Below, in pieces: positions 14,220 to 20,027 of a stretch of DNA of 20,027 nt (the stretch's first letter is position 1; each line of letters starts with the position of its first letter). This DNA comes from JBMNNU01 sp050942695 (GTDB lineage: Bacteria; Chloroflexota; UBA6077). The position numbers and the translations under genes are program-made. The notes beneath the pieces are model-generated. The model saw only the letters and a list, made by a program, of their open reading frames with translations, was not told the DNA's origin and ran no database searches. Location of the stretch: assembly GCA_050942695.1 (NCBI GenBank), contig JBMNNU010000025.1:1-20027 (forward strand). Reading direction: 5' to 3'.

Positions 14220-15023
14220 ATGAAAGCTTTTGAAGGCGTATTAAAGAACCCCCTAGACGGTAGGACAGCCAAGCCGCGCAAAACCGGTTACACCATGGTC
14301 ATCGACAAGGGCCTCGGCCTGAACGCAACCAAGGACCTGATGGACACAGCTTCTGACTACATCGACTCCCTGAAGCAGACTTTCGGGACTTCCCATTTCT
14401 TCAACGAGAAGCTGATCCGCGACAAGATCGAGGTCGTCAAGGCGGCGGGCGTCATCGTTTATCCCGGCGGCACCTTCGGCGAGATTGCTCTCATGCAGGG
14501 CAAGCTGGCCGAGTATCTGAAGAGGGTCAAGGAGTTGGGCTTCACCGGCGTCGAGGTCTCCGATGGCACCATCGAGATGACCACCGAGCAGAGGCACGAC
14601 TTCATCAAGCGAGCCAAGGACATGGGCTTCGTGGTTATCTCCGAGGTCGGCAAGAAGGACCCGAACGACAAGGTTGCCTACGAGCAGATGCACTTCGATA
14701 TCGCTCAGGATCTCGAGTGTGGATCTAGCAAGGTTATCGTTGAGGCTCGCGAGTCCGGCAAGGGCGTCGGGATCTACGACGGTTCCGGCAATCCGGATGC
14801 CGCTGAGGTCGATGCGATCATCGCTGGCGTCAAGGATCCCTCCGTACTGGTGTGGGAAGCCCCGATGAAGAACCAGCAGCTCTGGCTGATCAAGAAGTTC
14901 GGCATGAACGTCAACCTAGGCAACGTTCCTCCCGAGGAAGCTTTGGTGCTCGAGGCGCTGCGCTGCGGCTTGAGGGGCGATACCCTCAAGATGGCGTGGC
15001 TGGGCAAGCACCCCGGCAAGTAA
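14220..15023 (+). CDS. comA: Phosphosulfolactate synthase (ComA) homologue
   Basis: ComA joins sulfite to phosphoenolpyruvate to give (2R)-phospho-3-sulfolactate, the first step of coenzyme M synthesis in methanogens and in some bacteria (the XcbB1 homologue in Xanthobacter). The protein has 267 residues, close to the family length. Family blocks are visible: TMVIDKG (25-31), the DYIDSLKQTFGTS stretch (46-58), YPGGTFGE (81-88), VEVSDG (111-116), SEVGKK (141-146), VEARESG (174-180), WEAPMKNQQLWLI (212-224) and ALRCGLRGDTL (246-256). Mg2+- and PEP-binding acidic residues and the EAR segment appear intact. ATG has GGAGGGA 9 bp upstream. No comB, comC, comDE or xcbC-E gene is in the window, so the product's fate is not shown. 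A different sulfonate or phospho-acid product is possible. Confidence 0.85.
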   Translation: MKAFEGVLKNPLDGRTAKPRKTGYTMVIDKGLGLNATKDLMDTASDYIDSLKQTFGTSHFFNEKLIRDKIEVVKAAGVIVYPGGTFGEIALMQGKLAEYLKRVKELGFTGVEVSDGTIEMTTEQRHDFIKRAKDMGFVVISEVGKKDPNDKVAYEQMHFDIAQDLECGSSKVIVEARESGKGVGIYDGSGNPDAAEVDAIIAGVKDPSVLVWEAPMKNQQLWLIKKFGMNVNLGNVPPEEALVLEALRCGLRGDTLKMAWLGKHPGK

Positions 15024-15169
15024 GTAGGGATTAACAACAGGGAGTTCCTTAGCAACCCAATCCCTTTTGAGTGGAAATGGTTAATTACGCCACAGCGGTG
15101 ATGCTGTGAGCATAAGGATCCCAGGCTGGGGGCGTAAATGCGTCCCCAGCCCTCCGGTAAGGAGGTACC
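15024..15169 (+). promoter_or_regulatory. Structured leader that sequesters the Shine-Dalgarno of frdA
   Basis: The gap between the comA-like and flavoprotein genes holds three hairpins in a row: cacagc/gctgtg (15091-15096 with 15103-15108), ggctgggg/ccccagcc (15124-15131 with 15144-15151, extendable with wobble pairs), and cctcc/ggagg (15151-15155 with 15161-15165). The last hides the whole AGGAGG ribosome site 4 bp before the ATG. Its first base overlaps the previous stem, so the two could be alternatives. A ten-codon frame (15077-15109) lies upstream. This could tune translation of the redox genes. Confidence 0.45.
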
Positions 15170-16858
15170 ATGGGTTACCCGGACTACATGAAGGCATCCA
15201 TAGCCAAGGTCGAAGCCAGCCGCGAACGTCGGCTGAACGAGACCGTTCCTCTCATGAGCTTGGCCGAGCGAGAGGATGTACTGAAACGTTTTTATCCGGC
15301 CAATCAACCAGGGGCTCTAGAGCAATTGAGGGTTGGTCCCAACAAAGGGGAATACTACCTCAAAGAGTTTGTCAACATTCTAGAGTCACGCAGCCCTGTT
15401 GACCCCTCTCAAATTGACCTGTCCAAACCCGATTACGATGTGGATGTGCTGATCATTGGTGGCGGTGCCGCTGGTATGTCGGCCTCCCTCATGTGTACTG
15501 AAGAAGGGGTCACCCCGCTGCTTGTGACGAAGCTGCGACTGGGAGATGCCAACTCCATGATGTCCCAGGGTGGCATCCAGGCGGCCATCTCGCCCGTTGA
15601 CTCACCAGACACCCACTATCTGGACTGCTTTGGCGGCGGACAGTTTGCGAACGTGCCGGAGTTGGTCCGGGCCCTGGTCACCGATGCACCCCAGGTCATC
15701 AAATGGCTAGAGGGGCTCGGCGTGATGTTCGACAAAGACCCCGATGGCAAGATCAAGGTCAAGCATGGCGGCGGCACGTCCAAGAAACGGTTGATCTCGA
15801 CTCGCGATATCTCCGGAGCAGGTATCACGCGGGTGCTGCGAGACGAGGTATGGAACCGCAACATCCCAGTCCTGGAGTTCACATCGGCGCTGGAAATCCT
15901 GCTGGATGAAGAGGGCAAAGCCGCTGGGGCTGTTCTCTTCAACATGGAGACGGAGCAATATTACGTTGCACGCGCCAAGGTCGTCGTACTGAATACCGGC
16001 GGGTCGGGCCGCCTGCACTTCCAGGGCTTCCCCACTACGAACCACTATGGCGCTACCGGCGACGGATTGGTAATGGCCTATCGAGCCGGAGCTAAGTTAG
16101 TGTTCATGGACACGGTCCAGTATCACCCGACCGGAGGGGCTTTCCCGGAGCAGACCGTCGGCTTGCTTGTGGCCGAGACGGCTCGAGCTATGTTCGGCCA
16201 GTTGGTGGACTCCGAAGGCGAGCAGTTTGTCAACAACCTCGAACCGAGGGATGTTACCTCATCTGCCATCATCCGCCAATGCAAAGAAAGAGGTCGAGGG
16301 ATCACGACACCAAGCGGTATCAGCGGTGTCTGGTTGGACACGCCGATGGTGGATCTGAAGAATGGCCCCGGCACACTCTTCAGTGTAATGCCCGTACAGT
16401 GCAAACGCTACTGGCGATTTGGGTACGATCCCACCAAGGAGCCAATTCTGATCACGCCGGTCCACCACTACCAAAACGGCGGCATATTGATCAACGACCA
16501 GGCTGAGACCAATGTTCCGAACCTCTTTGCTGGCGGCGAAGTGGAGGGCGGAGTTCACGGTAGAAACCGGCTGATGGGCAACTCCTGGGCGGACATCATG
16601 GTTTTCGGTAGGCGATCCGGGATTTCAGCCGCGAGGCGCGCTAAGGAGACGCCAAAGCCGAAGACATTGAGCTTGAAGCATGTCGATGCCTATCACAAGG
16701 AGATGCAGGAGAACGGTGTAAGCATGAAGCGCATCGCCCCGATCCTTCTGCCTAACTATACTCGGCCGGAAATCAAAGATCGTATTCCGCCTCTTGCGGC
16801 GGCATTACTGGAGAACTACACCCCATTCGAGACCGAGATGGAGGGGGTGCTGAAGTGA
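15170..16858 (+). CDS. Fumarate reductase/succinate dehydrogenase-like flavoprotein (TfrA/FrdA type)
   Basis: The protein has 562 residues. After an N-terminal extension of about 90 residues comes the FAD-binding VLIIGGGAAGMSA (94-105). Residues used by fumarate reductases are present: MSQGGIQAA (131-139), QYHPTGG (317-323), the EPRD Arg (about 360), VHHYQNGGI (His about 433) and HGRNRLMGNSWAD (Arg about 467). The His that binds FAD covalently in respiratory FrdA/SdhA is replaced: the segment reads GDANSMMSQGG, so FAD is probably held non-covalently. It should exchange electrons with the iron-sulfur protein whose GTG start overlaps this stop by 4 bp. No membrane anchor gene is present in the window, so it is likely a soluble complex. 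The substrate could be fumarate, succinate or a similar acid; a sulfonated analogue is considered in the findings. Confidence 0.85.
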   Translation: MGYPDYMKASIAKVEASRERRLNETVPLMSLAEREDVLKRFYPANQPGALEQLRVGPNKGEYYLKEFVNILESRSPVDPSQIDLSKPDYDVDVLIIGGGAAGMSASLMCTEEGVTPLLVTKLRLGDANSMMSQGGIQAAISPVDSPDTHYLDCFGGGQFANVPELVRALVTDAPQVIKWLEGLGVMFDKDPDGKIKVKHGGGTSKKRLISTRDISGAGITRVLRDEVWNRNIPVLEFTSALEILLDEEGKAAGAVLFNMETEQYYVARAKVVVLNTGGSGRLHFQGFPTTNHYGATGDGLVMAYRAGAKLVFMDTVQYHPTGGAFPEQTVGLLVAETARAMFGQLVDSEGEQFVNNLEPRDVTSSAIIRQCKERGRGITTPSGISGVWLDTPMVDLKNGPGTLFSVMPVQCKRYWRFGYDPTKEPILITPVHHYQNGGILINDQAETNVPNLFAGGEVEGGVHGRNRLMGNSWADIMVFGRRSGISAARRAKETPKPKTLSLKHVDAYHKEMQENGVSMKRIAPILLPNYTRPEIKDRIPPLAAALLENYTPFETEMEGVLK

Positions 16859-17556
16859 GCGAAAGCGGCAACAACAAACCCGAGGAGAGATACGTCTCCG
16901 TTTTCATCATGAACAAAAAGTACGAAGTGCCTGAAACGATGACCGTTATGCAGGCTATGGAGTACGCGGGATATCGATACAAGCGGGGTTGTGGCTGCCG
17001 AGGCGGTTATTGCGGGGCTTGTGCCACTTTCTACCGCTTGGAGGGAGATCTCAAACTGAGGACCGCCCTGGCTTGCCAGAAGGTGGTCGAGGACGGTATG
17101 TACCTGGTCCAGTTGCCTTTCTTCCCTGGGAACAAGAAGAAGTACGACCTGGAGAAGCTGTCGGCGTCTCCGGACCAGGTGCTGAAGATTTACCCGGAGC
17201 TGTACAAGTGTCTGGGGTGCAACACCTGCACGAAGAGCTGCTATATCGAGATGCCGACGCTGGAGTACATCACGGCTCTGGTGAAAGGTGACTATGAGAG
17301 AGCAGCCGAGCTTTCTTTCGAGTGCGTAATGTGCGGTTTGTGCTCCTCCCGATGTCCGGCGGAGATAACCCATCCTCAGGCAGCGATGCTGGGCCAAAGG
17401 ATCTACGGAAAGTATATCGTTCCGAAGGACGAGTTCCTGGCCAAGCGAGTGGAAGACATCTTAGCAGGTGTTTATGAGCCTGCTATCCGCGAACTGATGG
17501 AGATGGAGATTCCCAAGCTCAAAGAGCTGTACTCAAATCGGGAGATCGAGAAGTAG
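16855..17556 (+). CDS. FrdB/TfrB-like iron-sulfur subunit
   Basis: The 233-residue protein would carry electrons between the flavoprotein and HdrC/HdrB. It begins with a 2Fe-2S ferredoxin-like domain with Cys at about 46, 48, 53, 56 and 74 (RGCGCRGGYCGACATF, then ALACQ). Two four-Cys motifs follow: CLGCNTCTKSC (119-129) and CVMCGLCSSRCP (157-168), each able to hold a 4Fe-4S cluster. Respiratory SdhB/FrdB has one 3Fe-4S site in the second position; here a fourth Cys suggests 4Fe-4S, as in HdrC-like domains. Start GTG has GGAGGGGG 7 bp upstream and overlaps the previous gene by 4 bp, so translation is coupled. In methanogen TfrB this domain is fused with HdrC and HdrB; here these parts are separate genes. 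Confidence 0.87.
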   Translation: MSESGNNKPEERYVSVFIMNKKYEVPETMTVMQAMEYAGYRYKRGCGCRGGYCGACATFYRLEGDLKLRTALACQKVVEDGMYLVQLPFFPGNKKKYDLEKLSASPDQVLKIYPELYKCLGCNTCTKSCYIEMPTLEYITALVKGDYERAAELSFECVMCGLCSSRCPAEITHPQAAMLGQRIYGKYIVPKDEFLAKRVEDILAGVYEPAIRELMEMEIPKLKELYSNREIEK

Positions 17557-17568
17557 GAGGGTGACGGG

Positions 17569-18006
17569 ATGCCTCTACCAGAGGGGAAAAGCGAACGGAA
17601 GGCGATGATCACCCTATCGAAGCAGGTGGTCCAAGGGGATTTCGTTAAAAAGGTTAAGGAGATCAGCGGCCAGAACATCCTGAAATGCAATTCGTGCGGA
17701 AAGTGCTCCGCTGGTTGTCCTCTAGCCTTCGCGATGGATCATCTGCCCAATCAGGTCATGCGAATGGCGCAACTGGGGCAGGAGGAAATACTGCAATCCA
17801 AGACTATATGGATGTGCGCATCTTGCCTGACCTGCGCCTCGCGATGCCCTCAAGGCATTGATCTGGCGAGTGTGATGGATGCCTTGCGGCTCATCGTACT
17901 GCGGTCTGGTGTTCCTGCCTTGTCGATGTCCGACCTGGAGCAGGAGCATCTACTCCAGGCTCCGCAATTGGCATTCATCTCCTCGATGAGGAAATATATG
18001 CCCTAG
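17569..18006 (+). CDS. hdrC: Heterodisulfide reductase subunit C-like protein
   Basis: The protein has 145 residues and two 4Fe-4S motifs: CNSCGKCSAGCP (40-51) and CASCLTCASRCP (83-94), with the spacing typical of HdrC. HdrC passes electrons between HdrA and the active site on HdrB. The ATG follows TAGGAGGG by 7 bp, and the gene starts 12 bp after the iron-sulfur subunit. No membrane segment is seen. It belongs to the same operon and probably forms a complex with the next two proteins. Confidence 0.85.
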   Translation: MPLPEGKSERKAMITLSKQVVQGDFVKKVKEISGQNILKCNSCGKCSAGCPLAFAMDHLPNQVMRMAQLGQEEILQSKTIWMCASCLTCASRCPQGIDLASVMDALRLIVLRSGVPALSMSDLEQEHLLQAPQLAFISSMRKYMP

Positions 18007-18018
18007 TGGGTACAGGAT

Positions 18019-18050
18019 ATTGACGCTATCCCATAGAGGATAGTGTCAAT
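18019..18050. repeat. 13-bp inverted repeat between hdrC and hdrB
   Basis: attgacgctatcc (18019-18031) pairs with ggatagtgtcaat (18038-18050) apart from one wobble position, around a 6-base loop. It lies in the 81-bp gap between the two genes. No T-run follows, so an RNA stability or processing role is more likely than termination. Confidence 0.55.
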
Positions 18051-18087
18051 AATCCGAGACCATCCACAACGACCGGAGAACAGAACT

Positions 18088-18957
18088 ATGCAGATAGCCT
18101 ATTTCCCAGGGTGTACTCTCCATGCAAAGGCTACGCACCTAGATCGATCCGCCCGCGCCGCGGCGGAGCTTCTGGATATTAATTTTAAGGAGCTGTCTAC
18201 CTGGAGCTGCTGCGGCGCCAGTTTCCCAGCCTCAGGCGGCAACTTGATGTTGTTGGCGAGCCCCCTCCGCGCCCTCGCGCAAGCCTCGCGAGAGGGCGGA
18301 AGGCTTATCACCCTCTGCGCTATCTGCTACAACGTGCTGAAGCGCACCAACTACCTCGTCACCAACGATCAGGAGAGCCGGGATAAGCTCGCCATGTTCA
18401 CCGACGAGGATTACTCAGGTCAGACCAAGGTGGTGCACCTGCTCGATCTGGTCCGTGACGAGATTGGGTTCGACAGGCTGAGAGACAGGCTCATCACCTC
18501 CCTGAAGGGGCTTAAGGTTGCCCCCTACTACGGCTGCCTACTCCTCCGTCCAAAAAAGGAAATCGGGCTTGACGATCCGGACCAGCCGCAGATCCTCGAG
18601 CAGTTTCTAGAGGCTCTGGGTTGTGAGGTAGTTGAGTTTCCCTACAAGGCGGAGTGCTGTGGCTCCTTCATTTCGGTGAGCGCCGAAGAAGTTGCCACTG
18701 ATATTTCCCGTAGGATCATCGATGCGGCAGTGCACTATGGTGCTGATGCCATCGTGGGGACCTGCCCGCTGTGCCAGTTCAATCTCGACAACCGCCAGCA
18801 AGAAATGGTCTCCAGATACAAGGGTTTCAAGCGTGTGCCGGTGTTCTACTTTACACAACTGCTGGCTCTAGCTTTGGGGCTCGAAGAGGCCTCGCTGGGC
18901 CTTGACCAGCATTACGTAGATCCGCGCCCGCTGCTGTCGGGGAAGGGGCTGATTTGA
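18088..18957 (+). CDS. hdrB: Heterodisulfide reductase subunit B-like protein
   Basis: The protein has 289 residues. It has two complete CCG domains: Cys 9, 41, 42, 77 and 80 (FPGC, WSCCGA, LCAIC) and Cys 150, 190, 191, 226 and 229 (YYGC, AECCGS, GTCPLC). In HdrB these bind the two noncubane 4Fe-4S clusters that split the CoM-S-S-CoB disulfide. All cysteines are present, so disulfide or thiol chemistry, or another two-electron step, is plausible. The start is ATG 18088, with CCGGAGA 8 bp upstream; an upstream in-frame GTG at 18043 would lie inside the hairpin. Bacterial relatives often act on unknown substrates. Confidence 0.87.
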   Translation: MQIAYFPGCTLHAKATHLDRSARAAAELLDINFKELSTWSCCGASFPASGGNLMLLASPLRALAQASREGGRLITLCAICYNVLKRTNYLVTNDQESRDKLAMFTDEDYSGQTKVVHLLDLVRDEIGFDRLRDRLITSLKGLKVAPYYGCLLLRPKKEIGLDDPDQPQILEQFLEALGCEVVEFPYKAECCGSFISVSAEEVATDISRRIIDAAVHYGADAIVGTCPLCQFNLDNRQQEMVSRYKGFKRVPVFYFTQLLALALGLEEASLGLDQHYVDPRPLLSGKGLI

Positions 18958-20027
18958 GAAGGACAGGAGTTTTCGTCTGTCACTGCGGACTGAACATCGC
19001 CGGAACCATCGACGTGGCGCGAGTAGCCGCGGCGGCGAGGGAATTCGAAGGCGTAGTCTACAGTGCTGACTACAAGTATATGTGCTCGGATCCCGGGCAG
19101 AACCTAATCAAGCAAGCCATTCGCGAGCATGATCTGAACGGTGTGGTTGTGTGCTCCTGCTCACCACGAATGCACGAGGCGACCTTCAGGAAAGCTTGTG
19201 ATGAGGGGGGGCTCAACGGATATCTGTTCGAAATGGGTAATATCCGTGAGCAATGCAGTTGGGTGCATAGGGATCGGGAAATTGCCACTGCCAAGGCGAT
19301 CAATATCGCGTATGGCGCTGTAGAGAAAGTGCGAGGTGACGAGCCGTTGGCACCGATCAAGATACCAATTACAAAAAGGGCAATGGTTATTGGTGCCGGT
19401 ATCTCCGGCATGCAAACAGCTTTGGACATCGCCGCCGGGGGGCACGAGGTGCTGTTGATAGACCGGCAGAGCGCTATTGGCGGTCACATGCACCAACTCT
19501 CTGAGACCTTTCCTACCTTGGACTGCGCTCAGTGCACAATGACCCCCAAGACCGTTGAAGTAGGGCAGAACCCCAACATTAAGCTGATCATGGGCGCCGA
19601 ATTGGAAAGCCTAGATGGCGTTGTGGGTAACTTCGTCGCAAAGGTACGGCAGAAGCCTCGCTATATTGATGTATCTAAGTGCACCGGTTGCGGCGACTGC
19701 CTCGACGTGTGCCCGGTAACGATCCCTGATCCCTTCAATAAGGGGATGTCGAAGCGGAAAGCTATCTACAAACTGTCCCCTCAGGCTGTGCCCAACGCCT
19801 TTGTCATCGACAAAAGAGGACGGGCACCCTGCAAGGACGCTTGCCCTATCAGTCAATCAGCCCAGGGCTACGTGGCATTAATGCGGCAGAAAAAGTACGA
19901 CGCTGCATACAGAGTGATCAAGGATCGCAACCCCTTCCCGGGGATCTGCGGGCGCGTCTGCAACCATCGCTGTGAAGATAGTTGTACCCGTGGCCAGGTA
20001 GATCAAGCGGTCTCTATTGCAGCTCTG
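18954..20027 (+). CDS. hdrA: HdrA-type flavoprotein fused to a GltD/NfnB-like domain (partial, 3' end outside)
   Basis: The frame is open for 358 codons to the window edge. It starts at TTG 18954 (TTGA overlap with the hdrB stop; GGAAGGGG 5 bp upstream). Residues 1-130 match the HdrA N-terminal domain (VFVCHCGLNIAGTID, VVVCSCSPRMHEATFRKA). The FAD site GAGISGMQ starts at 147, and TFPTLDCAQCTMTPK (Cys 191 and 194) is typical of HdrA. A 4Fe-4S motif CTGCGDCLDVCP is at 243-254. At about 290 the sequence changes to APCKDACPISQSAQGYVALMRQKKYDAAYRVI and NPFPGICGRVCNHRCEDSC (Cys 293, 297, 332, 336, 340, 344), the N-terminal iron-sulfur domain of glutamate synthase small subunit and NfnB-like proteins. 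HdrA centres flavin-based electron bifurcation in methanogens; the added domain may bring in NAD(P)H. The C-terminus is not visible. Confidence 0.88.
   Translation, partial: MRRTGVFVCHCGLNIAGTIDVARVAAAAREFEGVVYSADYKYMCSDPGQNLIKQAIREHDLNGVVVCSCSPRMHEATFRKACDEGGLNGYLFEMGNIREQCSWVHRDREIATAKAINIAYGAVEKVRGDEPLAPIKIPITKRAMVIGAGISGMQTALDIAAGGHEVLLIDRQSAIGGHMHQLSETFPTLDCAQCTMTPKTVEVGQNPNIKLIMGAELESLDGVVGNFVAKVRQKPRYIDVSKCTGCGDCLDVCPVTIPDPFNKGMSKRKAIYKLSPQAVPNAFVIDKRGRAPCKDACPISQSAQGYVALMRQKKYDAAYRVIKDRNPFPGICGRVCNHRCEDSCTRGQVDQAVSIAAL

Overview
The window most likely comes from an anaerobic bacterium, and Chloroflexota is my best guess. The clues are moderately high GC, frequent TTG/GTG starts, a lipoprotein with a long Pro/Thr/Ala linker, an ISKra4-type insertion sequence, and soluble Hdr and fumarate-reductase-like redox genes. 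The phylum is an inference. There are no rRNA or tRNA genes, and I saw no CRISPR array.

Layout. (1) 1-1100: methionine aminopeptidase (+), flanked by GTAGGGG/CCCCTAC-type structured repeats. (2) 1104-6770: a minus-strand block, read from right to left. It holds a TAXI-type TRAP solute-binding lipoprotein, a DUF1850 protein, a fused TRAP permease and a class III PLP aminotransferase, so probably uptake and first conversion of an organic acid or amino acid. A 15-bp hairpin follows the binding-protein gene. (3) 7290-9144: an IS element with 21-bp perfect terminal inverted repeats and a transposase split by a frameshift. (4) 9288-12164: recJ, a structured repeat, a terminator, then a Rad52/DdrA-like candidate single-strand annealing gene. 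That gene has a consensus promoter and an SOS (LexA) box, so this part looks like DNA repair. (5) 12310-20027: a GntR/UTRA regulator followed by a long plus-strand cluster: HPr-kinase-like P-loop protein, phosphosulfolactate synthase (ComA) homologue, fumarate-reductase-like flavoprotein, its iron-sulfur subunit, HdrC, HdrB, and HdrA fused to a GltD/NfnB-type domain that runs off the window.

The last cluster is the most interesting part. ComA makes the first intermediate of coenzyme M synthesis. The FrdA/FrdB/HdrC/HdrB set has the parts of the methanogen thiol:fumarate reductase (TfrAB), but split into separate genes, with no membrane anchor in the window, and joined to a putative electron-bifurcating HdrA. 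A nearly palindromic 14-bp motif lies inside the promoter of the GntR gene and again over the -35 box of the operon. This suggests that the regulator controls both itself and the whole sulfonate/thiol redox operon.
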